Of a stretch of DNA of 57,196 nucleotides, positions 8,507-16,272 are shown in pieces (the stretch's first letter is position 1; each line of letters opens with the position of its first letter). The stretch is from NCBI GenBank assembly GCA_022446825.1, contig JAKVBY010000050.1, positions 1 to 57,196 of the forward strand, written 5' to 3'. The stretch comes from Pirellulaceae bacterium (GTDB lineage: Bacteria > Planctomycetota > Planctomycetia > Pirellulales > Pirellulaceae). The notes under the pieces are model-generated. The model was not told the origin of the DNA and did no database searches. It was given only the letters and a program-made list of their open reading frames with translations. The translations under genes and the position numbers were made by a program.

Positions 8507-9022
8507 TCAATATTCGCAAGGCATGCCAACGTATACGACTTCCCCATCGTGTATGAGGAAATTGTCACTGATGCCCGATCTCAATCCGAACTCCCTAACT
8601 ACCTCGTATGGGCTGGTGCTCGCAGTGATTGGCTCAGGAAATTCCACGACCTCCGCTTCGCCTTTCTCCCACGGCTCCCATCGCAGTTCGAGGTAGCCGA
8701 TGCCGTCTTTGCTTTTGAACCACGTGATCGTTCCAGTGCGTATCCCGAGGCACTGTCGCCAATCTCGCACCACGTCTCCGTCGTCATCAACTAGCCCTAG
8801 CTGGCGAGCCTCATCATCGGGTCCGATGCGTTCGCCGTGCGATCTACACCACGGCCCGTAGGCATCCTCGGGTTCGGAATTCATCAACTCGACCAGTGCG
8901 TTGAGGTCGTCATGGTCGAATCTAAACCACTCGTCAACCTCGTTGTCTCGATAGATCCAGCCATCCCCATCGGGTGCCTCATCAGCGTCGAGCAGATTGA
9001 GCGCGTCCAGTCTTTTTTTCAT
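8507..9022 (-). CDS. Hypothetical protein, paralogue of the upstream gene
   Basis: This 171-residue protein shares its first 13 residues (MKKRLDALNLLDA) and overall layout with the gene at 9059-9559. Shared blocks include APDGDG.IYR, TGTI.WF, DGIG, L.LRWE and EFPEPITA. The two are a tandem duplication. AAAGGAG precedes the ATG. The alternating beta-like blocks suggest a small beta-rich domain. Function unknown. Confidence 0.65.
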   Translation of the reverse strand: MKKRLDALNLLDADEAPDGDGWIYRDNEVDEWFRFDHDDLNALVELMNSEPEDAYGPWCRSHGERIGPDDEARQLGLVDDDGDVVRDWRQCLGIRTGTITWFKSKDGIGYLELRWEPWEKGEAEVVEFPEPITASTSPYEVVREFGLRSGISDNFLIHDGEVVYVGMPCEY

Positions 9023-9058
9023 TGTTTACTCTCCTTTGTTGTCATTTGCTATTTCTTG

Positions 9059-9559
9059 TCACCAAACCACGCCAACGTGCACCACGTCCCCATCGTGGTT
9101 GATGAATGAATAATCATGCGAGAACTGCCCAGCTACCTCATCTGAGTTGGTGGCGGCAGTGATTGGCTCAGGGAATTCCGCGATTTCCTTTTCTCCGTCC
9201 TCCCATCGCAGCTTGAGATGGCCGATGCCGTTTTTGTCCTCGAACCACATGATTGTGCCGGTTCGCACCACACGGCCGGACTCATCGATGAAGCCTAATT
9301 CCCTCACCTCATCATCGGTGCCGATGCAATCATTCCGTCCTGAGTTGGTGGCGCACCAGATCGAATACGCATCATCGCAGATTCGCGTGCCGCCTCGCCC
9401 CCATTCTTCGCGGCAATTCATTCGGTCGACCAGTTCATCGAGTGCATCCTCGTCGATGCGATACCATGACGATACCTCTGTAGCTCGATAGATGTATCCA
9501 TCCCCGTCGGGTGCCTCTACAGCGTCGAGCAGATTGAGCGCGTCCAGTCTTTTTTTCAT
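9059..9559 (-). CDS. Hypothetical protein, paralogue of the downstream gene
   Basis: This 166-residue acidic protein is a tandem paralogue of the gene at 8507-9022. The 5' ends are nearly identical at DNA level, including the ribosome binding region, so the duplication is recent or maintained by conversion. The middle has diverged, with an insertion containing CREEWGRGGTRICDDAY. Function unknown. Confidence 0.65.
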   Translation of the reverse strand: MKKRLDALNLLDAVEAPDGDGYIYRATEVSSWYRIDEDALDELVDRMNCREEWGRGGTRICDDAYSIWCATNSGRNDCIGTDDEVRELGFIDESGRVVRTGTIMWFEDKNGIGHLKLRWEDGEKEIAEFPEPITAATNSDEVAGQFSHDYSFINHDGDVVHVGVVW

Positions 9560-9562
9560 TGT

Positions 9563-9922
9563 TCATTCTCCTTCCCCGTAAGTGATTTCGAGGCCCTCTG
9601 CCTCATTCCTCTCTGCGTCATCGTATGCCTCAGAGAGGGCCTGCTTTGCTGCGTAAGTCAGCTGGTCATCTGATCTCAGTTCATCACGGCAGTCATCAAC
9701 TGCGCTGCCGATTGAGTCGCCCCGTCCGCAAGCTTCGTGCGAGTAATTTCTCTGGTAGTATCCTTGATCACTGCCAGTCTCGCAGATGACGTAGCATCGG
9801 TATCGATCATCTCGGTATGAGATCACACAATCAGCATGGCTGTAGTTTTGTCCTGGGCATGATCCGTGCCCGTAACCTTTCACGTCCGCTATAACCGTAT
9901 GCCCCTCAAGTATTCTATCCAT
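9563..9922 (-). CDS. Hypothetical Cys/Tyr-rich protein
   Basis: This 119-residue protein begins MDRILEGHTVIADVKGYGHG. AAAGGGAG 8 bases upstream favours this ATG over one 39 bases further out. The middle is rich in Cys, Tyr and His (SCPGQNYSHADC, ICETGSDQGYYQ, NYSHEACGRG). It may bind metal, but no family is recognised. Confidence 0.55.
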   Translation of the reverse strand: MDRILEGHTVIADVKGYGHGSCPGQNYSHADCVISYRDDRYRCYVICETGSDQGYYQRNYSHEACGRGDSIGSAVDDCRDELRSDDQLTYAAKQALSEAYDDAERNEAEGLEITYGEGE

Positions 9923-9966
9923 CAGATTGCTCCCTTTTAGCTGTTGGTGGTTGTTGCTCACGTCTT

Positions 9967-10158
9967 TCAGTCTTCTCTGGAAAGCTCCACAATTGATACA
10001 TCATCGACCTCGCCATTTAGGCGGCCTATCGCCTCTTCTATTGCTTCCTTGATCGCTATGGCCTGCGCTGCAGTATCGCAACGGTAACTGCAGTCGATGC
10101 TGACGAAATAGCTGTTGATCATTTCCTCAATCAGTTCTCCCTCGTTCGATATTTTCAT
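9967..10158 (-). CDS. Small helical protein
   Basis: This 63-residue acidic protein (AQAIAIKEAIEEAIGRLNG) overlaps the stop of the upstream gene with an ATGA junction, so coupling is likely. No family recognised. Confidence 0.55.
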   Translation of the reverse strand: MKISNEGELIEEMINSYFVSIDCSYRCDTAAQAIAIKEAIEEAIGRLNGEVDDVSIVELSRED

Positions 10159-10637
10159 CCTTTAACTTCCTCCCATTCGATGTATTTTCCACTAGCCTTT
10201 TTTCGCTTACCGCCATCAATGGTGATCCAATCTCCCTTCAGCGATCCCTTGAAGTATTTCCAGTCAACGATCTGGGGTCGTTTTTTTGTTCCTCCCCATA
10301 TCGGATATTTCCCCTTGACGGTGCATGCATCACTGTCAGGATTCTGTTTGGGAGGGTTGCGGATTCTCTCTTTTTCCTGATCCGACATGCGATCCCAGAT
10401 ATCAACCAAATCATATGGATCATAGAAGCTCACCTCGTTGTACCAGCCTGAGCAATGGTGCCACTCGCATGGTTCCCAGGTTCCGTTTTTCGCCAGGGCA
10501 TTGGCTATTTTTTTTGTCTCTTCCCATCCTGCCTTACGAAGCATGGAGATGGTGATCTTGCTCAGTGGCATCCTGCCATCCTGCTGAGCCGTGACGGCGT
10601 TGTTTGACATTCCTTTTTTGTGGTTGTATCCGACCAT
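10155..10637 (-). CDS. Hypothetical protein with CxxxHC and WYNEV motif
   Basis: This 160-residue basic protein has GGAGG 8 bases before the ATG. The central CEWHHCSGWYNEVSFYD resembles a motif found in several small phage proteins that contain WHHTS..YNEV.FY. The C-terminus is Lys- and Trp-rich (GDWITIDGGKRKKASGKYIEW). Function unknown. Confidence 0.6.
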   Translation of the reverse strand: MVGYNHKKGMSNNAVTAQQDGRMPLSKITISMLRKAGWEETKKIANALAKNGTWEPCEWHHCSGWYNEVSFYDPYDLVDIWDRMSDQEKERIRNPPKQNPDSDACTVKGKYPIWGGTKKRPQIVDWKYFKGSLKGDWITIDGGKRKKASGKYIEWEEVKG

Positions 10638-10931
10638 GCATTCATCCTCCTATTTAGTTGTCTATGCGCAGGGATTCCTCGCGGAATATCCCAGGGAAAA
10701 GATTGCTTACAGCAAAGCAAGAAGTAAAAAGGGGCACGGCATCCACAGCGGAGAAGCACGACACAGAAAGTGCGTGAACGCTGCAGGTTATCAGACTAGC
10801 AGCACTGCGGACGCCTTCGGGCCACCACAGCCCTAGCCCCAAAAAGTCAGTCTATCACTTGAGCGATGTTGCATCCACCACTCTGATTAGTATCCTGCCA
10901 TCTTTTGTTTCCCGTCCGTTTCAAAGTTAAG
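10638..10931. other. Non-coding gap in the leftward array
   Basis: I see no convincing gene here. One short leftward frame (10654-10842) lacks a ribosome binding site and has no protein-like features. The stretch could hold an internal promoter or leader for the downstream genes, but I cannot point to a clear element. Confidence 0.4.
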
Positions 10932-11132
10932 TTAGTCAATCCAACGAGTACGGTTCCAGTAAGCTTCAGTGTCAGTTACAAGTTGGAGCGTACCCAAATT
11001 GGGCTTTAGTCTACCACTTGGAAACTTGCGAATGATTTCACTGACGGCTTCTTCTTTGCTATTTGCAAAAACTTGATTCCATCCGTCGCCAATCCAGTTG
11101 AATGAGTAAAGATTTTTGTTCTTGTCGGTCAT
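10932..11132 (-). CDS. Small hypothetical protein
   Basis: This 66-residue protein (MTDKNKNLYSFNWIGDGWNQ) has a GGGGAAACGG region upstream. Its NSKEEAVSEIIRKFP segment resembles the short ligand-like repeats seen in small phage proteins that take a beta-beta-alpha shape. No family assigned. Confidence 0.5.
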   Translation of the reverse strand: MTDKNKNLYSFNWIGDGWNQVFANSKEEAVSEIIRKFPSGRLKPNLGTLQLVTDTEAYWNRTRWID

Positions 11133-11227
11133 GATCCGTTTCCCCGTTTTAAGTTAAGTTATTTTTTGATGGCTACGGTGAATTCTCCAAGGCGATCACG
11201 GATAATATCTCCATCATCAATTGTTCA

Positions 11228-11611
11228 TTACAGAGGACAATTAACGTCATCGCTCACCACTCGCGTGACATTGTTAAGCTTTATTAATAGCTGGCGGAAC
11301 TGATCTTCGTACTTCAGGAACTCCTTGCAGTATTTCTTAGGGACTGCAACGTCTTCAAAATATGGAAGCGTATCTAATGGCGTATCGAACGGATACCACC
11401 ACTGTCGATCCTTCAAGCCCTCACCGCAAGTGTCCCACAAATCTCTGACCAATACCAAGCGGTAGGACTCTCCCTCAGTCGCCTCCCATCGCTCTAAAAT
11501 TTTTAGTAGTCCGTACAGAGTATCCCCATGATAGTGATCCTGAATGTCTCCATAATTATCAACCGTCTCGATGTCCCATTCGTAGAGCACTTGCGTATCA
11601 AGCGGTGGCAT
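11228..11611 (-). CDS. Hypothetical acidic protein
   Basis: This 127-residue protein starts MPPLDTQVLYEWDIETV. GAGGGAG is 6 bases before this ATG and abuts the alternative ATG two codons earlier. The sequence contains DHYHGDTLYGLLKILERWEA and a Trp-rich middle. Its ribosome binding site overlaps the end of a small broken frame upstream. No family recognised. Confidence 0.55.
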   Translation of the reverse strand: MPPLDTQVLYEWDIETVDNYGDIQDHYHGDTLYGLLKILERWEATEGESYRLVLVRDLWDTCGEGLKDRQWWYPFDTPLDTLPYFEDVAVPKKYCKEFLKYEDQFRQLLIKLNNVTRVVSDDVNCPL

Positions 11612-11622
11612 TTGCATCTCCC

Positions 11623-11789
11623 TCAGGGTTTTGAGTACATGTGTTCATGGATTTGTTGAATGACCCGTTTGGATGTCTCTAGGTCACAAGAGATTGCCAC
11701 AAAGCAGACCGCTAAGTGCGCAGCAGCATCAGATTCACCATCGCAAATTTCTTCAGCATACTTTGCTAATTTCAGACATTTGTGCTCAT
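11623..11789 (-). pseudogene. Short frame with a start out of phase
   Basis: From about codon 4 this reads a plausible 50-residue protein (KLAKYAEEICDGESDAAAHL...), ending inside the ribosome binding site of the next gene. AAGGAG and an ATG are in the right place, but the ATG reads MSTNV-stop, one base out of phase with the frame. One missing base in an A run would restore it. It may be a decayed gene, a frameshifted gene or a sequence error. Confidence 0.35.
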
Positions 11790-11799
11790 TACTTCTCCT

Positions 11800-12111
11800 T
11801 TACTCTTGCGAACAGTGGACACAATTGCATCGTTCAACGCCTGCCAAAATATCTAGACACTCCTGAACGGTGGTTTCATGGATCGTATGGCACTCGCCAT
11901 CTGTCCAGCCATCTGCTAGATGCAGCCAATGAGACTCTCCACCGTGTTCGTATTCGTCGATTCTTTCATCCGCCTCAGCGAGTGCTTCCAGCTTCTCAGA
12001 GTATGGTTGCAAACTGGTATCGGTTGCTGGGTCATACTCCCAAGTCTTGAGCCGTATCTTCTTTGATGAGTAAATTGGTCCCTTCAGCGGATCAAAATTG
12101 TCTTTATTCAT
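11800..12111 (-). CDS. Hypothetical small protein with C-terminal CxCxxC
   Basis: This 103-residue acidic protein begins MNKDNFDPLKGPIY. The C-terminus has RCNCVHC, a possible metal site with ECHTIHE nearby. GGAAG lies upstream. No family recognised. Confidence 0.55.
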   Translation of the reverse strand: MNKDNFDPLKGPIYSSKKIRLKTWEYDPATDTSLQPYSEKLEALAEADERIDEYEHGGESHWLHLADGWTDGECHTIHETTVQECLDILAGVERCNCVHCSQE

Positions 12112-12130
12112 TTGTCGTCTTCCAGGTTAA

Positions 12131-12280
12131 TCAGTTGTTTTCTGGATCGTGACCGGCCAGATGCTCGATGATTTCCATTGCCAAGTCTTCCGCTTCCTCT
12201 ACATCCACAGGTTCGTCACGGATCATTTTGGCAAGCAGGTCGTACGCTTTCTCAAGTAGCTTTCGTTCTTTTTCCACCAT
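12131..12280 (-). CDS. Very small acidic helical protein
   Basis: This 49-residue frame (MVEKERKLLEKAYDLLAKMI...) starts inside the 3' end of the upstream GP88-like gene, with CGGAG 4 bases before the ATG. It fills the space to the next gene exactly. It is all helical and acidic, like a small antirepressor or adaptor. No family recognised. Confidence 0.5.
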   Translation of the reverse strand: MVEKERKLLEKAYDLLAKMIRDEPVDVEEAEDLAMEIIEHLAGHDPENN

Positions 12281-13256
12281 GGACTCCGATTGCGATTAAC
12301 ACCATTTTGGGTTCATTACGATCTAGTCCACATTGTTGCCGCGCCCCAGGGCAATTTGAACAGTCCCCAGGGCATGACAGCGGAGTTTGTCCATATTCTT
12401 CTCTTGCCGCTTCACGTACTCTCTTGTGGTATTCAGCCACGGTATATCGCTTGATTCCCCTCGGTATTCCCTTGCCATTGATGTGGACCGCGACAAAGTA
12501 TCCACGGACCAAATACCCTCCGTCTTCCCTTTTGATGCCTTCCATTGCATCGGCATAGCCTTGTATTCCCTCGTATTTACTGCCGGATGACAGATTCAAA
12601 ACGTAGTTGCTCGGAAAGCCATTCCCGTTCCTGTCGTGTTCGATGAACAATGCCCAGGACTTTGAGTACCCATAGATATGCAAGTCTGGCCTAGCTCGAC
12701 ATAGGTCAAACCAGAATTCCATTGTCTCCGCGCTATCAAAGTCGCCATCGACGTAGAGTCGGACTTCAATGTCGTTTGGCAGTGACTTCCATTCTTCGGC
12801 AATGTACTCAGGGGCATGCTTCAGCAGCATTGTGTTGAGAACTTGTCGAGTGAATGGGCTGACATGCCTCCAGCCAGTAAATGAGTAGCACCAGTCAAGG
12901 CATTCACCAGCCCCAGGGCAAGTGTATTGGGGGAGAGCAGAGAAGAATACAAAAGGTAATTTCCCGTTCCCGTCGTGCCCAAAAACTCTGCAGGTCAGTT
13001 TTTTTCCAAGTGCCATTGCATCAAGAGATACAGCCAGCTTTCGCAATTCCCGGTGCCAATTTGATCTCTTTGGTAGTGCTGGCAATATGGCAGCACGTAT
13101 CCACTTCGCAGCCGTTTGAGGCTTTCGTTTCAAAACCTCACTGGCAATGTGGTGGCAGAGATCTCGCGAGACAATGGTCTTTTCCCCTGCCCTTTTATTT
13201 TTGTTGCGCGAAGGAAATCTCCTTTTCAGTCGCCTGATTCGTGTTCGGCGTTGCAT
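12252..13256 (-). CDS. GP88-like phage protein
   Basis: This 334-residue protein has a very basic N-terminus. Its central CPGAGECLDWCYS and C-terminal CPGDCSNCPGARQQCG are cysteine patterns I associate with the phage GP88 family (TCPGA.EC...WCY). That family has no known activity, and the cysteines suggest a bound metal or Fe-S cluster. A conserved-looking VDGDFDSAETMEFW follows. I chose the ATG at 13256 because AAGGAG sits 6 bases upstream; another ATG 15 bases earlier overlaps the previous stop. The family assignment is from memory of the motif. Confidence 0.6.
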   Translation of the reverse strand: MQRRTRIRRLKRRFPSRNKNKRAGEKTIVSRDLCHHIASEVLKRKPQTAAKWIRAAILPALPKRSNWHRELRKLAVSLDAMALGKKLTCRVFGHDGNGKLPFVFFSALPQYTCPGAGECLDWCYSFTGWRHVSPFTRQVLNTMLLKHAPEYIAEEWKSLPNDIEVRLYVDGDFDSAETMEFWFDLCRARPDLHIYGYSKSWALFIEHDRNGNGFPSNYVLNLSSGSKYEGIQGYADAMEGIKREDGGYLVRGYFVAVHINGKGIPRGIKRYTVAEYHKRVREAAREEYGQTPLSCPGDCSNCPGARQQCGLDRNEPKMVLIAIGVHGGKRTKAT

Positions 13257-13270
13257 GTATTTCTCCTTCA

Positions 13271-13741
13271 TTACTCTGGGGGGAAATGCGTAGTCAAGTT
13301 AAGTGCGAGTACATTGCCGCACACCTCATCACACCACACGTCACACAATTCCGCAGTGTCAACGTATTCGGTGTATGGAACTGATGACAATTGCCAAAGG
13401 TCTGTTTCATAGGGGTTGTAGTAAACGGTGTTCCATCCGAAGTCGCCACGCTCAATCGACCTACCCACTTCCACCGTGCCCTTGTAGGCAAGTTCACTAA
13501 CCACATAGCCCTCAATAAACGCATGCACGTTCTTCCTGTTGCTATTTCGGACCCTCCGTTGTCCTGCTTCTGAAACGATAAAATCGCAATCCTTTAGCAC
13601 TACATTTGTGGCGTGACATTCCACCTTGCTCCCCTGCTTCACACTCACACATTTGTTATTGAGATTCCTGTACACTCGCACCCTTTTTGTGGGATCGATG
13701 TATTGCAAGACTTCATGGCTCTTTTCTACTCTTGGCTTCAT
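13271..13741 (-). CDS. Conserved phage hypothetical protein (KNVHAF motif)
   Basis: This 156-residue protein starts MKPRVEKSHEVLQYIDP, with GGGAG upstream. The block RVRVYRNLNNKCVSVKQG...FIVSEAGQRRVRNSNRKNVHAFIEG matches a pattern I recall in many unannotated phage proteins (YKNLHK..WSV..., AG..RV...RKNVHAFV.G). A frame to 13846 would overlap the upstream gene, so the shorter start is preferred. Function unknown. Confidence 0.6.
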   Translation of the reverse strand: MKPRVEKSHEVLQYIDPTKRVRVYRNLNNKCVSVKQGSKVECHATNVVLKDCDFIVSEAGQRRVRNSNRKNVHAFIEGYVVSELAYKGTVEVGRSIERGDFGWNTVYYNPYETDLWQLSSVPYTEYVDTAELCDVWCDEVCGNVLALNLTTHFPPE

Positions 13742-13839
13742 GGTCTTATTTCTCCCTACCCTAGAAAATTCCCGGTGCTTCGTGACGTGCTGATCCCTCA
13801 CTTTCTTCGGGGTGAAGTGTTGCGCCACCACATTTTGCC

Positions 13840-14241
13840 TCACCAAACACCCATTTCGGTGAGTGCCACACGGTCAAGATCCAACCATCCGACAGACACC
13901 CTCTCAAAAATAGTGTCAAGTGTCTTGTATAGTTTTCGTTGTTCATCACTAAGCATCATGACGGCACCAATTGACAATTTGTGGGCATTGGCATTTCCGA
14001 TTAGAGCTAGCCAGATCGGTTCTGATAGCTCACCTGTCGGTCGTTTGTTCTTGAGCCAGCCCTTGTATTTCCCGCGCTGTCCAAAGCATTCCTGAAATGC
14101 GTCAGCTAATTCTTTTGAATTTTGCGCTAGACCCATTTCCTCACTGTGGTTCGCAAGGACTTCAGAAATCGTCTCCTTCATCAAATCACGCGATTTTGTT
14201 GCTTCACTTGCCCGTACATTTTTCAGTGGTAGGTATCGCAT
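13840..14241 (-). CDS. Hypothetical helical protein
   Basis: This 133-residue protein starts MRYLPLKNVRASEATKSRDL, with GGAGG 5 bases before this ATG. It is almost wholly helical (MKETISEVLANHSEEMG, KELADAFQECFGQRGKYKGW). The repeated helix pattern could be a small HTH-like or adaptor fold. No family recognised. Confidence 0.55.
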   Translation of the reverse strand: MRYLPLKNVRASEATKSRDLMKETISEVLANHSEEMGLAQNSKELADAFQECFGQRGKYKGWLKNKRPTGELSEPIWLALIGNANAHKLSIGAVMMLSDEQRKLYKTLDTIFERVSVGWLDLDRVALTEMGVW

Positions 14242-14315
14242 TTCGTCCTCCATTGGCTTAAACGGCTAACATCCCCAACCACCAACCTCTCGACTGATGG
14301 GTGGAGGGTTGGCCG

Positions 14316-14546
14316 TTACTCTCCTTCAATGTTCGCTTCCAACCGATGTAAGATCGAACTCAAAATCAAGTGCATGGCGTGGTCACTATTTGGGGCATTA
14401 TCGAAACACAATTGCACAAGGAAGTGGGCCGTGCCTCTCGCCATGGCAGCAGTCTCGATGCCATACGTTTTGTTCAGGTCGTCTGTGGCGTCAAGCAAAG
14501 CATCGAATACTAGACTTTCGTTTGACTCTCTCGTTTCTGTCACCAT
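14316..14546 (-). CDS. Hypothetical helical protein
   Basis: This 76-residue protein starts MVTETRESNESLVFDALL, with GAGGAGG 5 bases upstream. In-frame alternatives extend to 14585. The helical segment TAAMARGTAHFLVQLCFDNA could be an amphipathic dimerisation helix. No family recognised. Confidence 0.55.
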   Translation of the reverse strand: MVTETRESNESLVFDALLDATDDLNKTYGIETAAMARGTAHFLVQLCFDNAPNSDHAMHLILSSILHRLEANIEGE

Positions 14547-14657
14547 ATCGTCCTCCTCTATACTTCGGGCCGCTGAATCTGCCATCAGAAAAATCCGCCT
14601 TCCCATTTTCAATGTCCATGCTTATTAATTAACCTCCTCCGGTACTAACCTCTCCCA

Positions 14658-14690
14658 GGGACGGCGCTCTAACCCCTGAGCTACAGCCCC
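14658..14690 (-). other. tRNA 5'-half-like fragment
   Basis: Read leftward, this starts GGGGCTGTAGCTCAGGGG and continues TTAGAGCGC, matching the acceptor strand, bases 8-9 and D arm of a bacterial tRNA (tRNA-Ala-like). The D stem GCTC/GAGC is intact. There is no matching anticodon stem, T arm or TTCGAAT signature downstream, so it is a fragment and not a gene. It overlaps the last codons of the 14681-14962 gene. Confidence 0.5.
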
Positions 14691-14962
14691 AGATTGTCAC
14701 CATAAGTTTCCATGTGTTCGTCTCGCAGGTTGACATCTTCTTTGTACTCACGGAGCCAAAAATCCACGGCCCAATCCATGAGTGTATCCATGTCATCACA
14801 GCTAGAGACTCTACGCTGGGCCAATTCTCTCAGTTCGTATTCATTCATGATCTTTTCTCCTCTTTTGTCGAATATGCCGTTTTTATTGCGGTAGAATACT
14901 GTGCCACCGTCCGTTGTAATTTTGTCCATGCCGTATGGTGCGTCTTTCTTTTCAACATCCAT
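14681..14962 (-). CDS. Hypothetical small protein
   Basis: This 93-residue acidic protein starts at an ATG that overlaps the stop of the upstream gene (ATGGATGTTGA) and follows AAAGGG. A second ATG at 14848 also has GGAG nearby and would give a 55-residue helical protein. The C-terminal half contains LMDWAVDFWLREYKEDVNLR. Its stop lies in the tRNA-like fragment. No family recognised. Confidence 0.5.
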   Translation of the reverse strand: MDVEKKDAPYGMDKITTDGGTVFYRNKNGIFDKRGEKIMNEYELRELAQRRVSSCDDMDTLMDWAVDFWLREYKEDVNLRDEHMETYGDNLGL

Positions 14963-15179
14963 AGTTCACCCTTTCAACTAGGTACATGTCTTGGTCATCT
15001 AAGTGGGACAGAAACCAATCTGAATCGATCTTGCCACTCAAGTAGCTCATCAGAACGGCCCTCGGTATTGGTCCCGATTGCCGTTCCAGCCAATTCACAA
15101 ATCCACCACTCGACCTTGACCAATACTCGAAACTGATCTTCGATAACTCGAAACCATTCAGCATTTGTTGTTCATCCAT
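14952..15179 (-). CDS. Hypothetical small protein
   Basis: This 75-residue protein (LSKISFEYWSRSSGGFVNWLERQ) has AAGGA upstream and overlaps the next gene by 11 bases. The C-terminus has SDWFLSHLDDQDMYLVE. No family recognised. Confidence 0.55.
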   Translation of the reverse strand: MDEQQMLNGFELSKISFEYWSRSSGGFVNWLERQSGPIPRAVLMSYLSGKIDSDWFLSHLDDQDMYLVERVNYGC

Positions 15180-15190
15180 GATTAATTCCT

Positions 15191-15640
15191 TTACTCATTC
15201 TCAGCTGCAATATCAATTAGTTTGGGGCCAATCAAGGCTTTGGTCCGACTTGAGATGTCGTGTTGGTGGTAGTGAATAACCTTCTCCCTCCATTCCTTGT
15301 TTCCGCCATAGGTTTCAATTGGCACCATGTCCAGAAACTCTAGTGGGCAGTCGTAGTAGTAGGGGCCAACAGACTCCTCCATGTTTTTGACTCCCCAGCT
15401 GCCCTCATAGCAGTCGAGCAAATCGCAACCGATCCATCTGTCTGCACTGGTTTCTTTATCAGCACCATCTGGCCAATCGCGCTCTCTGACTGTCCACAGC
15501 ACCCCATTGCCTCCATGGGACTCTTCGTTGAGTACCCATTTGAGATGTCGTGTCTTTGTCGAATTCGAACTTGTCCAAGTGGTAGTTAGGTCCGCAATCA
15601 AATCGTCTCTTGTCCAATCGTTGTGATACGTCCAACCCAT
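15191..15640 (-). CDS. Conserved phage hypothetical protein (MGWTY start)
   Basis: This 149-residue protein begins MGWTYHNDWTRDDLIADLT. That opening is like a family of small phage and plasmid proteins with MGWT.TH.. starts (the DUF6927 type, from memory). The body includes WVLNEESHGGNGVLWTVRER and CDLLDCYEGSWGVKNMEESVG, followed by DIAAENE at the end. GGAGG is 8 bases before the ATG. Function unknown. Confidence 0.55.
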   Translation of the reverse strand: MGWTYHNDWTRDDLIADLTTTWTSSNSTKTRHLKWVLNEESHGGNGVLWTVRERDWPDGADKETSADRWIGCDLLDCYEGSWGVKNMEESVGPYYYDCPLEFLDMVPIETYGGNKEWREKVIHYHQHDISSRTKALIGPKLIDIAAENE

Positions 15641-15661
15641 GTTCTATTCCTCCAATCATCT

Positions 15662-15775
15662 CTAGTGACTCCTGCCCATGATGGCCAGGAAAGAAATCGT
15701 CAATAGGACCGATGTAAAGCAAACGCCAGTGCTTACCCATGCGGTCCATTCCAGCAGATTCACATTCACATCCAT
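15662..15775 (-). CDS. Single-pass small membrane protein
   Basis: This 37-residue frame has an N-terminus MDVNVNLLEW and a hydrophobic stretch WVSTGVCFTSVLLTISFLAI, ending GRSH. The ATG overlaps the stop of the upstream gene (ATGGATGTGA). It fits exactly between its neighbours. The hydrophobic segment would cross a membrane once. It is too short to assign to a family. Confidence 0.5.
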   Translation of the reverse strand: MDVNVNLLEWTAWVSTGVCFTSVLLTISFLAIMGRSH

Positions 15776-15960
15776 TTCAGGCTCTCCTCATCAACAAATG
15801 TTGCGCTATCTGTCTCATCAATCAGCACTTCGTCATTGACTGGCTTGACGGACTCAACAATCACACAACCGTTCTCTTCTCTCAGTACTAGAATCTCGCT
15901 CTCTGCGCTATCAGCTGGCTGTACTAAGACCAAATCTTTTGTGCGCCGATCTACTTCCAT
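15766..15960 (-). CDS. Acidic small protein, first gene of leftward array
   Basis: This 64-residue acidic protein (MEVDRRTKDLVLVQPADSA) has GGAGGAG 6 bases upstream. It is the first gene of the leftward array, downstream of the leftward copy of the shared promoter-like element. Beta-like segments alternate with acidic turns. No family recognised. Confidence 0.6.
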   Translation of the reverse strand: MEVDRRTKDLVLVQPADSAESEILVLREENGCVIVESVKPVNDEVLIDETDSATFVDEESLKWM

Positions 15961-16190
15961 GAGACACTCCTCCATGTGAATAATTAGCTGGCCGTCCTCG
16001 CTGGCTGGCCGTCCTGAAATGAAACTGGCGGTCCTGCATTGGCGCTGGCTGGCTGGCCTGCATTAGCGGTATGCTATGCTCCTGCCAATTTGCACATTGC
16101 GCACAATGCCCGCACACTGCGCACAATTTGGGCGTGTTTGCGCCCGTGGGCGGACGTTTCTTTTCTCGCGTGAAAAAAAAATTTCCGTCC

Positions 16191-16217
16191 CACTATGTAG
16201 TGACACCAAGCGGACAC
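16191..16217 (-). promoter_or_regulatory. Shared control element, leftward copy
   Basis: Read leftward: GTGTCCGCTTG-N3-TCACTACATA. It faces the leftward array, whose first gene begins about 230 bases on. It matches the two rightward copies at 16238 and 17053 in all conserved blocks. Confidence 0.65.
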
Positions 16218-16237
16218 GGGCGGACATTTTTGGCAGG

Positions 16238-16272
16238 GTGTCCGCTTGATCTCACCACATAAAGGGAGGGGC
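16238..16272 (+). promoter_or_regulatory. Shared control element, copy upstream of sigma-like gene
   Basis: GTGTCCGCTTG-N3-TCACCACATA, followed by AAGGGAGGGGC. The sigma-like gene starts about 100 bases on, with AAGGAGAAGCGACAC in its leader. If this is the sigma-like protein's own promoter the circuit is autoregulated. Confidence 0.65.

Noticed and set aside
10654-10842. 62-residue leftward frame in the 10638-10931 gap
   Set aside because: No ribosome binding site, odd composition, and it conflicts with the array spacing.
11159-11221. Short coding-like frame (DDGDIIRDRLGEFTVAIKK) in the 11133-11227 gap
   Set aside because: Only an ATT could serve as start, so I cannot support a gene.
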